A DNA stretch of 64,000 nt from Cinclus cinclus (Eukaryota; Chordata; Aves; Passeriformes; Cinclidae): contig NC_085059.1 of assembly GCF_963662255.1 (NCBI RefSeq), positions 8,217,234 to 8,281,233 on the forward strand, given 5' to 3'. Positions 27,655 to 40,547 of the stretch are shown piece by piece; the first letter of the stretch is position 1; the number at the start of each line of letters is the position of its first letter. The translations under genes were made by a program, and so were the position numbers. The notes beneath the pieces were generated by a model that saw only the letters and a list, made by a program, of their open reading frames with translations, did not search any database and was not told the DNA's origin.

Positions 27655-29826
27655 ATTATTTTGTAAAAAATACTGGTCCTTCCTTTCCAAACTGCATGGG
27701 TCCTCTTCAGGAGCTCTTAAACCTCACTAGCAGCTATGTTAGCTCCTTACAAAGAAAGCTGATTGTATCTGACAGTATTTACAGGCAGTTCCTACGTTTG
27801 TATTGTGCTTAGTTTGGTTATGGCACGTAAGATTACAGAATTTCTTGTCTTTTTGCTCACCTTACTCCTCTCAAGTAGGTGTAATTCAAGATGAGTTAAC
27901 ATCAAAATCTCAAAATCTGCCTACATAAATTCTCTCCCACTGGCTCCATAAATTTCTATCAGCAGTGCCTTAGTCTGGCTGGATCAGGCACATCTGAAGT
28001 TTACCACCAGTAGAAATGCCAGACATCATCATCCCAAAAGCTTCTATTACCTCTGAGAGCTGACTTGCCCCAAACCCAAACACCTGGCAGAAGCAGCAGG
28101 GAATGAACAGCCTCCATCAGGGAGCTGCAGCCTCTTTCCACAGCAGCACAGCCTTTCTCAATCAGCTGCTCAGACAAAGAATAGCGGGGCAATCCAAATA
28201 ATTTTGGACAAAATGGAGGGATTGTTGGACCACCTGCACACAGGAAACTCTGTGATCCCTTCCACAGTGCAGGAATCCTGTGCCAGAGTGCATGGGGAAG
28301 TAGCAGCATTTTTTTTGTACTGAATAGCATCTTACCCAGTGAATTAATAGTTTGTCATCCTGGACCAAATGGAGATAAAGTAGAAGCTAGTTCTTGAACA
28401 CAATTAGATCGATGTGTAGAGAGGAAAATACTGCCAAAGGAATTGAGACAAGACAAGTAGTGTACTATAATTTATCAAGTGGCCCCCAGTAAGAATACAG
28501 TTACTGAATATGCTTTGCTGTAGCAGGAGAAGTAGGATGCAAATGTAAAGCACATCTGCTGCTCCACCCCATGAACATTCCTAGAGGATATGTGTGCAGC
28601 ACGGTCACTCAAGGTGCTGCACTCAGCATCTGAGTTTGGAGATGCCACAAAGCTTTCTTTGACAAGTTTTAGGCTCTCAGGTATCATAGGTTTGGATCAG
28701 CAAGAAGGAAGGTCAAACTGCTGCTATTACTGCATATGGCTTTCCTACCTCTTCTGGCATATAAACCAATTATCCAGCCTGCACTACATTTCTAACTCCA
28801 CTTAGCAGCAAGAACTAAGGAGAAATGCTAGTTTCACATGACATGTTGAAATCCTTTTCCCTGCATCAGTCCATAGGACAAAAATATGCTAAACCTTATT
28901 GCCACAATTCATTACCTTTCAAGGGCCAAATGTAAAATTATGTGACTTTACTGAGGAGCTGTCCCTTGAAGGTTTTCACATAAAACATAAATAAAAGATT
29001 GCTATAAAAATCAGTGTAAGATATGTGGGTGGCTTACAGGACATTTTTTTTCCCTGCTCATTTATAGAAAATAAGTGCAGTTTGCTTTTTTGTAGTTTTA
29101 TTCTTAAAAGCTGCAGCATTTTAGATTACAGTTGTACATACATATACCTGAGTCAACAGATACGCAATTATTGTCCCTTCCAAAAGGCAAAATGGGATAA
29201 ATTAAGACATCATTTTCTGGAGATAAAACTTCCTCTTTTACCTTGAATCTGCCCATATATATTTGTGCCATTTCTGGACCTATTTCTAAACCACCATGTT
29301 GCAAACACACAACCATATGAATATTTTTCCACCTTTCCCTGAATATATGAATGATAAGGATGGTTCCTACCATTTCTCATTACACATTCAGTAACCAAAG
29401 AGCTTTATTAATTTTCAATACTTCACCCTGCATTGTACTCTAAACTGGGTGAACCTTTGAACTCTGTAATTAATAATATTCATATTTGCTAAGAAATTAT
29501 TTGATCTCTGACTGCAAGTCACAATGTTAGTTAAATCTCTGACTTTACATGAAGTCTGCTCTTTTTAAAATAAAAGGGTATAGGATAAAACCCTACAGAA
29601 CATGGGCATTTCCTATTTGGAAAAAAAATATCACATCCTGAACCTGTGTATTTTCAATGGTAATGACAGAGGATGTAGTTGACATTGGGTCTGTAGACTG
29701 TACTTAGCACATTTCTTCTCTCCAATAATTTGTTCTCTTCGTTGGTGTCAGGACAAAGATATCATTCATTCAACACAAGCACCACTGACTAAGCTAGAGC
29801 ATGAGAAGTAAACATTCTATTTCCAG
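27655..29826. other. Non-coding stretch
   Basis: Mostly unique sequence. A GC-richer patch at about 28040-28300 could be an old repeat. No gene or transposon is recognised. Confidence 0.5.
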
Positions 29827-29919
29827 TGTCAGGAGGGGCTGAAGATGTTGCAGCAAACATTGTCCTTGCTATCTCACTCCTGCCAATCTTTAGAGCTGCT
29901 ATCCAGCAGAACCAAAGAT
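29827..29919 (+). other. Possible 93-bp coding exon, gene unidentified
   Basis: A pyrimidine-rich acceptor (TTCTATTTCCAG) precedes 93 bases, exactly 31 open codons in phase 0. These are followed by a strong donor, AAAGAT|GTGAGT. The peptide is leucine-rich and would suit an amphipathic helix (it includes GLKMLQQTLSLLSHS). I do not recognise the protein. The same region is also open on the minus strand, and no second exon can be tied to it, so it remains a candidate. Confidence 0.25.
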
Positions 29920-30626
29920 GTGAGTGCAACACCTCTTCATCAGTCAAACAACAGACTTCAGCATCAAGATGTGAAAGCTGTTCCAGCTCCCTGGGCTGAC
30001 ACCGCACTGCCAAGGGCTGGAGAACACCTCCATCAGTGCAGCCCTCAGGTGGATTAAGGGAGAGTTTTTATTGTAGCAGGGGGAATTAATATATTCGACA
30101 GATGCAGAAGAAAATGTAATGTTTGCAAACCAGTATTTCCATTCTTTTCTTAAAGAATGAGCAGGCAACTCCCACTTTCTAAGTTAAACATGCACCACAA
30201 TGGCAAGACACTCAGTGCTCATGCCGATTTAAAATGGTAACCCACCATGTTTAGAAACAGACTTAAAAAGCCCTAAACAAACCCACAAGGTACAGAAATA
30301 CAGTGCAAAAACCACATCACACTACTTTTTATTCTATATTAGAGACGCTATGCTTTAAAAGCTGAGCAGCAATTAATTAAGAAAACTGCAATCTAAACCT
30401 CTAAGACATATGGACCACTCCAGTATTCATCTCAGCCTCCCAACGAGGACTGATTACAAACTCATTTCAGTTACTATTTTCTGACAGCTAGAGAAGAAAA
30501 TAGAACTGCATGACATTTTTTTTTCTAAGATATGAAATAGTAAACAAAGTATGTTACACAACGTAGTAAATTAATGTTATTAGTGAAGGCAATCTGCCAA
30601 AATCCCGCAGAAATAGTTGACAAAGT

Positions 30627-30690
30627 TGATTACAGAACAGTTGGGGTTGCAAGGGACCTCTGAAGATCATCTGGAGTCCAACTGACCTGC
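30627..30690 (-). mobile_element. CR1 LINE 3'-terminal fragment
   Basis: The plus strand reads 'cagaacagttggggttgcaagggacctctgaagatcatctggagtccaac' in pieces. This is the reverse complement of the CR1 3' end, normally GTTGGACTAGATGATCT..AGGTCCCTTCCAACC. It is short, diverged and 5'-truncated. Confidence 0.75.
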
Positions 30691-31454
30691 TAAATACACA
30701 TGTAAAAACACAACTGAATAAACTGTGATACTAAAAAAAAAAATAAAAAGGCAACCAAAGGAGAATAAAAGAAGTTCCTTTTATTTGTAATTTATACAAG
30801 GATATATTTTTACAAATAGACTAATGATATTCCTGTAGCTGACAAAAAACTGCTTTGACTATTCCCCTCGCCTTTCCCTTGCCCCTCTTTAATCCTGATA
30901 GAGCATGTCAAGTTCTTGATTCTTTCTGGACTAATTAAAACTCTTGGCTTGGTGCAGACCTGAAAATAACAGTCTGGCTCAGACCTTCTGAATTGAAATC
31001 TGTGTTTAGGGAAAAAAGTATTTTTCCATACTTATGTTCTTATATTCAGGCCAAATTGCTTTGCTATGCAGCTTGTAGAGATTTAAATTTCTTTATGAAT
31101 TTTCTATTATTTTTGTAAAAAAGAAAAATATGTAAAAAAAGGTAAGAGATTTTCACATTTCAGTTTTTTTGGTTTTTTTTTTTTTTTTCTTCTCCAAGGT
31201 TGTTCAACCTTGAGACAATACAAGAGCTGCCTTGGCTTCTCTGAAAAATGGTTACTTGAATGTAAGAGAGCTCAGCTGTCCTTAGTTTGAAAATGAAGAT
31301 CCCTAACTGAAAAAAAGCTGATACAATTTATTGATAAGTGGTATTTATTTCATTAGCTTAGTTTTTATCCTTTGACAAAACATAAAAGTGTTTTCCACAA
31401 TTGTAGCAATGGAGACCAAAGTGACACAGACCCCCTTATGCATCCGAAGATCAC

Positions 31455-31460
31455 TTTATT
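31455..31460 (-). terminator. Poly(A) signal of the 31.4 kb LTR
   Basis: TTTATT on the plus strand is AATAAA on the minus strand. It lies about 15 bases past the TATA box, so it would sit at or before the transcription start. In some retroviral LTRs the signal lies in U3 like this and is used only in the 3' LTR. Confidence 0.6.
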
Positions 31461-31474
31461 ACAGAAATCAGCCT

Positions 31475-31483
31475 CTTTTTATA
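31475..31483 (-). promoter_or_regulatory. TATA box of the 31.4 kb LTR
   Basis: CTTTTTATA on the plus strand reads TATAAAAAG on the minus strand. It lies about 95 bases downstream, in LTR direction, of the nearest CCAAT-type box, a normal core-promoter arrangement. Confidence 0.6.
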
Positions 31484-31560
31484 GCGTTAACCTCCATGGG
31501 ACATAGCCAAAACCTGACAGAAGAAGGGCACCCACTGTCTGCTCAGCTGCAGCGCTGCTG

Positions 31561-31850
31561 TCCATGTGTCCTCCAGCCAATCAGCTTCCTGCTCATACAC
31601 TTGCCATGTGTCCTCCAGCCAATCAGCTTCCCACTCATACGCTGTCCGTGTCCTTCCAGCCAAACAGCTTCTGCTCATGCACTGTCCATGTGTCCTTCCA
31701 CCCAATCAGCTTCTGCTCATGAGCTGTCCGTGTGTCATTCCACCCAATCAGCTTCTTCTCATACACTGTCTGTGTGTCCTTCCACCCAATCAGCTTCTGC
31801 TCATGCGCTGCCCACGCGTTCCTCCAGCCAATCCCAATGTCGCTCCCAGC
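31561..31850 (-). repeat. Seven 42-bp tandem repeats with CCAAT boxes
   Basis: CCAAT-type boxes start at 31577, 31619, 31660, 31702, 31744, 31786 and 31828, spaced 42, 41, 42, 42, 42 and 42 bases. Five of the seven carry the full CCAATCAGC, which fits the NF-Y consensus. Copy 3 is changed to CCAAACAGC, and copy 7 reads CCAATCCCAAT with a second CCAAT. The unit is roughly 'tgtcc-tgtgtccttcca-CCAATCAG-cttctgctcatg-c'. NF-Y works in either orientation, so the boxes would act as promoter-proximal elements of the minus-strand LTR. Confidence 0.9.
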
Positions 31851-32023
31851 TGTCTCTCACTGACTCTCTCCTCTCTCACCCCGTCCCTCCTGCAGCTGTG
31901 CCTTTCCCACAGGCCCTTCTGGTGGGCAAAAGCCTTAACAACTTCAGCAAATACAACCCCATGTTCCACACACAAAAGAGCTATCAGAGGGCATGAACAA
32001 GCTTCTAAAAGCTTCTTGAAGCA

Positions 32024-33224
32024 ACAAGACAATCTGATGTGGTGAAACTCTTTAAACCATTTTACTAAGAGGAAAAAAAAAAACCCAACAAAATAAACAA
32101 AAGAATTCTTACAGAGATGCCTGTCGGTAGATTTGTTAAACTTTGTGAGTTTTCTGTTAAAACCTTTAGCCAAACAAAGCTGTTTCTGATTTTGGAGGTC
32201 CTGTTTTTTCCAGCTTACCCCAGAAAAGTCTCGTGCTTAACATCAAATAATAAATAGATAGCTGAACAAGTCCTCTAAATAGATAATGAGTAACTCATAC
32301 TGGCCTTTAGTAAGCTGGTATTAAATTCTATCATTATTATTGGAATTGAATAAAAGTAATTAATAGAATTTTTTTTGTTTCTGTGTTATTTTTTCAGAGA
32401 TATGAAAGTTAGAAGTTAACACAATTGTTCATTATGAACAAATCACAAACTATCGTGCATTAATATATTACAGCTACTCTGAAATAAACCAAGTAACTTA
32501 ACATTAAGAAACATCTCTACAATGAATATTTATTTTTAATCCATTAAACCAGGCTATTTCCTTTTAACATGTGGATGCCTTAGCAATATTTACACTTACA
32601 TTCTGCAGAAGTTTCCTCTCTAGTATATCTAACTAGATATAATATCTTCAGCTGCTGGACATTTATAAGATCCTTTTTCACCACACTACATAAACAATCT
32701 CTTCCCCCAGTAAGTCCTGGATAATTTCCAGCAGAGGTGTTAACACCTCTGATGAGCAGCCATGCAAGTGGCTTTTCCAGTGGGACAGACACTTGCCTTG
32801 CCATTCCAAATCAGAGTAAAACTCCTTTGCATTTTCCAGTCAACTGCTCATCTCTGTGTTCCATAACTTCCTAATCTGCAACATGCGAGTTATTCTAAGC
32901 AGTTTTAAAAGAGCTCGCTTGCACTAAACCAGATCTTTGTACTCAAATAAATTAGGGAGAACAAACAAAAAAAGCTCTGCTGTCAACTATCAGAGAGTGG
33001 TAACATATACTGTGTTGCTTCAACCTATCCTGGTAAAGGAGACCTGGCCACAGTGTGAAGTGCTCAGAATGGAACACAGTTCTCTAAGGAAATTTATCAT
33101 TTTCTGGAAGAATGATGGATGTGTACAAAGGTACTTGAAGAGTTAATACAAGCAGCTGTAACTACACCTGGTAGATGACGATGCGGTTTTTATTTTTTTC
33201 ATTTTTTAATTCCTTTTCTTGGCA

Positions 33225-33226
<2 letters not shown>
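32024..33226. other. Non-coding stretch
   Basis: Unique AT-rich DNA with no recognised gene or repeat beyond short A and T runs. Confidence 0.55.

Positions 33227-33263
<37 letters not shown>
33227..33263. repeat. (TA)n microsatellite
   Basis: About 37 bases of alternating AT between 'ggcaag' and 'tttgaag'. Confidence 0.95.
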
Positions 33264-33265
<2 letters not shown>

Positions 33266-34696
33266 AAGTAAAATATAAATTTATCTGAACAAAATATTTC
33301 TTAAAAAATAATCGCTGGCTCAATTATTGCTCAAGTACTTTCTTCTTTTCTAGACTGCCTATCCCTGCCTGCACTGCAGAGTGATGGTGTGGGAACCAGC
33401 TGAATCTCAGCTCCATGGAGGGGAAGCAAAGCAGAGTTAGAAATAAATAAAATTTCTAGCTGTGCAAGAGGTGGGCTGGCCCACTCATGCTTACCATACA
33501 AATAAAATTTTGCTTGGACTAAAAGACAGACAGCAAAGAGAAAAGTAGAGCGAGATTAAAAAAAAAAATTAAAAATTTAAGTCCATTAAGAGGAATGTGC
33601 TACAATACTGGGCGTGGAGCCAAACCCAAAGCATCCTGCAGCATGGAGGCCCAGCTCACCTAGGAACAGTGAGAAAGGGAATCATCTCCACAAATGCAGT
33701 AGCTGGCAAAAGATCAAACTTCTCTGTGAAGAAACTGTGCCTCCAAGGTACAGAACAGGAATGGGGTAAGAAACCAAACCTGCAGGTCATCTGAAATATC
33801 ATAGGAGCTCTTCCCAGGAATAATGACAGGATGATTTTCCATGCATCTCAGAGGAGCTCAGCTTGCACTGAATGAGCTGTCATAGCCAAAGATCTTCTTT
33901 TCAGTTGCAGCTTCGTGTCTAAAAATGGTATTTGTACAACCTTTGTGGAGGCTCTGAGCCTTCACAAATGACAGAGGGAAAAGGACAGGTGAGACATGCA
34001 GCCCCTTTCTACTGCCTGACTCACAAGGTGCCTGAGTCCCTTCTCCTCCCCTGCTGACCTCCTGACAGAAGGGGATCCCAGTGTCTGAGAGCAGAGAGGA
34101 ACGGGTCCCCGGAGCCAGGAGCCACCTTTGCCTGCCCATGGCACCCACACGAACACGTGGCCTGACCCAACCCCACCTAATAGCACATGACTGCCTCACC
34201 TCTCTGCACATTTTACACCAAAATCACTTGAAAACGTAGCTATAAGCATAAAGGTACTAGAGAAAAGAGAGGCTAAGTCCTGGATTTTAGTCTCAGAGCA
34301 TGTACTCATCCTAACAGTCAAACCATCCAGCTTCACATGAGTGTCCCAACTATTTAATCTTCCTATGTATGTCAGTGAATGAGGTAGAAATATGTATTTT
34401 TTTTCTCCAGACCACTGATTTGACTGCTGGAATATCAGCTACTACTAATATGCTATAAGTCTGTTTCATTAAAAAAACCTTTTAACCAGTCAATTTCAAC
34501 AATCCCTTTTCAAGTGATTTAAAAGTAAGCAAACATTTCTTCGGCAAAGTTTGTTTCCGTAAGTCCAAAACACTTTAAAAAAATTGTGTTCAGAGACCTT
34601 GAGAAGAGTTTTCCAACTGTGAAGTCAAGTACTTTTGATTAAAATGATATGTGGAGCAAAGTTAAATAATACTTCTGGGGTTAAATGCTGCAGTTA
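33264..34696. other. Non-coding stretch
   Basis: Contains a GC-richer patch (about 34000-34200) that is open in two minus-strand frames, including a Gly/Arg-rich frame, but shows no domain. No gene is recognised. Confidence 0.45.
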
Positions 34697-35125
34697 CTAA
34701 GCAGAGCGACCAGGAAAAAAGCCAAGTTTGGCTGATTTCCCCAAATGCATCATTCTGACCATCTGTGAGAGAGGTAATGTTCTCTTAAGAGAAGAAACAA
34801 TTATCGAAAAATAGGTTGTGGGATTGTCTTGATACTTATTTTGTTGTTCAATTAAATCTTCATTTATAGTCTTCCCAAAGCACAAAACCCCCCTAATGAA
34901 CCTGAACGCTGTTGGTTCTGTCAATCCATGAAGTTTATTTCTGATGTGGTCACACACGCAGTGCAATAGGTGAAGCTGCTCTAATAGATCACGGTTAAGT
35001 GTTGTGCACCTTTCTGCCCCACAGTGTTTTGTCAGCTGTGTAACCAGAGCCCTGGTTGCGAGTTTTTTACAAGCAGAGAAGTGCACGCACCCATAGATAT
35101 TATCCATGGCCACGTGCGTAGCCAT
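34697..35125 (-). CDS. Unidentified 142-codon ORF, doubtful gene
   Basis: A real ATG opens this frame. An in-frame TAG lies two codons upstream, so nothing longer is possible. A second ATG six codons in (GTGGCCATGG) has a near-ideal Kozak context. The 142-residue product is even in composition, with several Cys and His in the first half (HCGAERC, HLLHCVCDHIRNKLHGL) and no signal peptide or membrane segment. The region has more CpG than its surroundings near the start codon. I do not recognise the protein, and AATAAA is not obvious just downstream. It may be a single-exon gene, an exon, a decayed retrocopy or chance. Chance frames of 130-155 codons do occur elsewhere in the window. Confidence 0.25.
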   Translation of the reverse strand: MATHVAMDNIYGCVHFSACKKLATRALVTQLTKHCGAERCTTLNRDLLEQLHLLHCVCDHIRNKLHGLTEPTAFRFIRGVLCFGKTINEDLIEQQNKYQDNPTTYFSIIVSSLKRTLPLSQMVRMMHLGKSAKLGFFPGRSA

Positions 35126-35206
35126 GCATGACTACAGCTGCCTCATTTGTGCAAAGTGAAAACAGAAACTCTTCTCCAGGAAAAACCTCAAAACCCGAGG
35201 GGCTGC

Positions 35207-35224
35207 TGTCTGTCTGTCTGTCTG
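35207..35224. repeat. (TGTC)n tetranucleotide repeat
   Basis: Four and a half TGTC units. Confidence 0.9.
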
Positions 35225-38200
35225 TAAACCTGAGTTTGCATCTCCTGGAAGCTGTTGCAGAACCCAGAAGCACACCTACTGATATAAAGCAAAGCGTGCA
35301 TTGCGTTGTTATGATGGTATCTAGAAAGGCTGATTTCAGTTACTCTTTGCATTATTTCTAGGGTCATAAATCACTGATCCTGAATGGTAGAGGCTTATTA
35401 CTTCCCAACTGCTCTCATCAGCTGGGGTGCCCGCAGGGACACGTCACATCCCTAAAGCAGTCCTAATTTACAAGGATCACTGAGTGGACTTCTAGTTGGC
35501 CTTGCTATTGAGCACAGAGCTGTAGAAATCCACCACTGAGGCTCCATTCTCTCATAAGTTATTCAATCATTAACACTAAAAAGATATTAAAATTATTTTG
35601 AGCAAATCATACCATCTTTTTTCTTCTCAGCTCAGATCTGAGCTTCCTGCTGCATGTGTTGTCATTAATGCAGTATTTTCAGGGGCAAGCCAGAAATAAT
35701 TTTCTAACATTTTTTCAAAAAAAATTCCAAAACATGGTGGCTTTAAAAATTCTCAAAGCTGAACAAGCTTATCTGTCTCCACTCAGGCACACTTCTGTTG
35801 CCCTTTAGCACCACACACAATGTTTTGATTAGTTTATCTCTCTACACATACTACAGCATAGTTACTCTAAAATAACTACAAAAAAAACCAAAAAAGAGAA
35901 CATACTTACTCAAATATATGTTTGCTGTGATGCAGAACGCTACAAAGAGAGCAAGGACTAGAGAATCTAAGCACTACTTCTAATGCAGACAGCAGAAGAT
36001 ACAATTGCATGGCCTGAGGCTCAAATGTTGTCCTCTGAGATATAGACATTAAAAGTAATTGCCAGGAAAATTGGTCTTCATCAATTACTTAAAATACATT
36101 GGAGTTGGACACTCCTTGCTATTTCTTCTGGGGAAACTACAAAGGGAAAGATATGCATATTTGCTTCTTTTCTGCTCTTGTTCAGGGTCTGGGGTTTTTT
36201 TGGATACTCATTGATAAATTACAAATTGAACATTGACATTTTGTTAGATTATTTTTAAATACGTTCTTCATTTTCCCTTTATCTGTATCTTCATGTTGCA
36301 CTACAAATGAAAAGAAATAACCTACCTTATTCATTGATTAGATGTAAATATATAATTTAAATGATAGTCCATAATTACAAAAAATTACTGCATCGAACTT
36401 TTGATGCATCATATTTGAATTCCACCAAGTGAATTCTGAATTATGAATTCCCAAAATTTACTTTATTGTGCATGGGAAGGCTTGTCAGCTATGATGTAGT
36501 CAATAATCACTGAATTCATTGATAGAACTTAGTTATAATGACTGCAGGGAAATGAGATTAACTTGTTGGATGGATATACCTTATATAGTCTAAAACCTCT
36601 GGTTGCTCTAAAAAGTCTGGTTAAGTATCTTTTTTATGATACATTCCCTGAATGAAACGGGAAGATATTTAATTCCCTTTACCCACTGCAATCTTTTCCT
36701 TTTATTACCAATTATTTACACATATCCATAACTTCCAAGAAATCTGAGAAAATCATTTGGACATTTAGAACCAATAGAGTTTGAGAACACTAAATAACTT
36801 TCAACCAGGGAAAGGTCAATTAATTTGTTTTGAGGGAAAAAACCAACCTCCCACTGAAATTTTAAATTGAATCATGTAATGTCCTGGATTCAAAGTTTAT
36901 ATTAAAGTCAGGCAAAAATAAAGAAAAAAAAAGGTTTTCACTCATATTTAAAAACCCACTTTCTTTCCTTTTTTGGGCACACTTGAACTGCAGTCTCTTG
37001 AGACACTTGCCTGACCCAAAGCCAAACAACTGCCAAGATAGTGACACAGAACAGCATGGATGAAAGGGATTGAACATAAAAAGATCGACTCAAAACAACC
37101 ATGAAATGGAAGCATTTTTGCTTTTACTGTCATAAAATAACTCTTATTTCATAAAGCACCTCAAGAGATGGTGACAGAAAGGGAAGCAGGGCAGCAGCTT
37201 ACATGGGTTTGTGCCCCACCTGCCCAGCAGCGAAGAGAAGCACAGGCGGTGGCAGTGCCCAACACAGAAGTAACTTGAGTTATAAATGCCAAGACTACAG
37301 CAAAACCGAAGTGAAAGCAATTAAGTGAAACTTCCAGGTCAGTAGAAAAAAATCCCCTTTCCCTGGCCCACCAGGTTCCTGTAGCATTAAAGAGCTGGGG
37401 TTGTTCCTGCCTTCCTTCTGTCCTGTTATTCAGGGTAGTCTGAAGATACAAAATTAATATTCATTATACTTTTAATTTACTATTATATAAATTTTTGAGG
37501 AAGCTGTTAGAGAAAGCTTCTCTGTAACTTAAAATATATTGTTCCAGAAAGTTTTGCTCACACTTACAGGTTCCCTTATTACTTCCAGTTTGTGCTACCT
37601 CTGATTTTGCCTACTGCATCTAAATTTCTTTCCTATTCTACTAGAGTATATTGTCTTCCATACATTACACCCATAATGAGGCTATGTAGGACTGTCTAAA
37701 GCTCTTTTGATGAGAACTGGTCTATAAGCAATATAAAAGATTATTTGATCTCACAGTTTTTACCCATTTCTTTATTTGCATAGTTTTACACAGTAAATTC
37801 CAGCTGTTATCAATATTTTTATAATGAACTTATAATAAAAATCTGCCAGCCTCTTTGAACATGTTTTGTAATATTTTCTTCTTGTATTTATTCTGCAAAT
37901 TCATAAGCTGTATGTTTCCCTCTGCAGTGGCATGAAGCTGGCATTTTTAACCAGAATGGGATTAAATTTTCTGTGTGATCATAAAGCATTAAAGCTTTAC
38001 CACACAAGACAGTCCCCTGTGACCTCAGCTACAGAAATGGAGTAACTTCAAGCATGCTCTTCCCAAGAATCCTCTCCCTGCTCCCGTTCAGGTCCCTTCT
38101 CTTTTAGTTTTATTAATAATGCCAACTGCTTTACACCTTGCTGGATCATTATTTAGTTCTCTGAATGTTGATGATGTTGCAAAGTTAACAGAAAAAAATC

Positions 38201-38823
38201 AAAGCAACCCTAAAAATTCTGAAGTTTTATTTGAACCATTGTAGGCATAAAAAAAGCAGCTTTAAAGTCAGATCAGTGATGACGAGTTTCTTTAGAAGAG
38301 AAACATTAACCTTTTATTATTTCTCACAGCACTCAACTCATATAAAAGGTGTGCAAAAAGTCTAAATATTTTCCCATCTTACAATTCTCTATCACTATTT
38401 ATCTGTACCTAGTATTTCAGTTTTATTTTATCTTTTAAATCAGAGGTACTAAGCTACTTTTGCTGTCTTCTGAATACCAGACCTAGATTTTATGCCCCAT
38501 ACTTACCATCTCATTTCATTTATTACAAGCTAAACTGACTATGGTCCTATTGTGGTTTTGGTGCTGATGTCCTTGCAACACCCACTGTGCTCCAGACATC
38601 CAGTCCTCTTGGAACTCTCCCATCTTCCCTAACCATTTTGCTGAGTGAAGGTAAAATTTCACTGCTTCTCAAATTCTAACATGGTAATCTCAGAGGAGAG
38701 TATCCAGACCAGCATTACAGAAGGATCACCAGAATAAAAGAGTAGACAATTGAGAGGCTGACATTTTTTACAAAAACCTGGAATTGTAGTTACTGTAAAA
38801 TAATAACTAATTCTGATTTTTAA
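35225..38823. other. Non-coding stretch
   Basis: Unique AT-rich sequence. Homeodomain-like TAAT motifs are dense at 36340-36560, but conservation cannot be judged from one sequence. No gene is recognised. Confidence 0.5.
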
Positions 38824-38842
38824 GGGGGGGGGGGGGGGGGGG
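38824..38842. repeat. Poly(G) tract, 19 bases
   Basis: A pure run of 19 G, followed by an (AAAC)n-like A-rich stretch. It can form G-quadruplexes, and its true length is uncertain in any assembly. Confidence 0.95.
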
Positions 38843-40020
38843 AAACAAACAAACAAAAAAAAAACCCACTAGCAGCATATCCTACCTGCAGGTCTTTCAA
38901 CATCACCAGTCTAAAAAGTTACAAAATCTCAGCATGTGGTGGTGTGGGCATAAACACAATGATGACAAAACAGCAAAGTCCTGCCTTTTCCACAGCCAAC
39001 CTCCTGTTTCACAGTCACCTGTCTCCTACTCCCATAATTAAATTTTTACACAAGAAACAGAAGTGGATGGGATTGCACACCACAATCTTCATAATGCTGC
39101 ATTAACACTTACTACTAAAAACACAGTTGAGCAGCACAAAGGGCAACAACCTCTATTTTGGTGAAACACCACAAATATTTAGTTCTTACAAAGAGGGGGA
39201 AGGAAGGAGGGATAGGAAATGCTATTGAGTGTTTCTGTGGTTCTTCAACAATTAAAAACTTTCCATGGAAGCTTGCACAAGTGTAAGTAAAAATAGACTA
39301 AGCACGTCCAATATTCAGAGCAGGTTTTCATCATATGCAAAACTTGGAGGAAAATGTGTTATGACCACATGACTCCTACCATGTAGAGTGTGTGATGATG
39401 AGCTGCAGTTTGTGTGGACTCCTGGAATTTTGCTTAATATTTTCTCCATGTGAGAAAAGGCTATTTGAAATTAGTATCTGCATGTACAGAGTTCATATAA
39501 AATTTAGCTCTACAACAGAAAAAAAAAGTAAAAATAAAAAAAAAATAGAAATAAATTAGGTCCCAGATATTGGTAAGGATCTCAATAAGCAATCTGCCAA
39601 TCAAACCAAGTAACAGAAGTTTTAAGGGTTCTAAGTAATTAAGCATGAGAGTGTAATAATTTTTTTCTTGTTTCTAATGTCCCAGGTGTGCTCTCTGGGT
39701 GCCTGCAGAATATCCCAGCAGTGTTCTCCTGAAAGCAGCAGAGTCCTATTCATGCAGGCAGTTTCAGGTGCCCACCTGACCCCCCTCCTTGCCCAGTGCT
39801 CCAGTGGGACATGCACTCCCCCACTGGAATGGAGTGGGCAGGCACAGACAAATTAGCACAAGAGAAGTTAAAGGAGCTGTCGAAAGATAAACATGATAAT
39901 TATTTTATTGCCTCCATCCTGTCAGAACACATTTCGTTTTATATATCCATAAAGCAGACTTCTGCCCTCAGAACAGCTCTGTTGTGAGAGATTAGTATCT
40001 GTCAACTAAATTTTAAAGTG
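38843..40020. other. Non-coding stretch
   Basis: No recognised gene. A GC-richer patch at 39680-39840 is open on both strands without further support. Confidence 0.5.
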
Positions 40021-40547
40021 TGCTGTGGTTTAAGCTGGCAGGCACACAGACCACCACAGAGCCATTCACTCCCTCCCTGCAGTGAGAAGGGGGAGAGACT
40101 CAGAAAAAAGGCAAAACTTGTGGGTCAAGATAAAGACAGTTTAATAGGACAGAAAAGAAAGGGAAAACAGGAATAAAGATAAAAGAAAACACAAAACAAA
40201 TGATGCACAATGGGATTGCTCACCACCCTCTGAGTGATGCCCTGATCAGAGGGTCACCAACCCCTGGCCAGCTCTCCCCAGTTTTATTGCTCAGGAGGAC
40301 ACTACAGAAATGTCTGGAACATCCCTGGGGTGAGCTGTGGTCATCTGTCTCAGCTGTGTCCCCTCCCAGCTCCCTGTGCTGCTCCCTGGCAGGGCAGCAG
40401 GAGGAGAGGAGTCCCTGACTGTGCAAGAACTGCCCAGCAGCAACTCCAACAACCCTGTGTTATCAATATTTCTCACAGGAAATCCAGAGCACAGAACTGC
40501 ACCAGCTACCAGGAAGGAAATTAACTGTTTCCAAGCTGAACAGAACA
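40021..40547 (-). mobile_element. Solo LTR, passerine ERVL-like
   Basis: On the minus strand it starts TGTTCTG and runs through 'agttaatttccttcctggtagctgg', 'gcagttctgtgctctgg' and 'attgataacacagg', ending CCACAGCA. This closely follows a very common songbird LTR that I recall as beginning TGTTCTGG..GAGTTAATTTTCTTCC. AATAAA on the minus strand is at 40288-40283. The edges are TG...CA. I see no clear 5-base target duplication (AAGTG on the left, GACAA on the right), and no internal ERV sequence adjoins it. Confidence 0.75.

Larger units (their letters stand above)
31402..32023 (-). mobile_element. Solo retroviral-type LTR with tandem U3 array
   Basis: Read on the minus strand, it begins TGCTTCAAG and ends GCTACA, giving the TG...CA edges of an LTR of about 622 bp. 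In that direction it has a U3 with seven 42-bp repeats (31561-31850), a TATA box (TATAAAAAG, 31483-31475) and AATAAA (31460-31455), all in the right order. ACAAT lies before its left edge and ACAAG after its right edge, a possible 5-base target duplication with one mismatch. No internal retroviral sequence adjoins it, so it is best read as a solo LTR. The open frames of 202, 159 and 127 codons across it are by-products of a repeat length divisible by three. The family is not named. Confidence 0.7.
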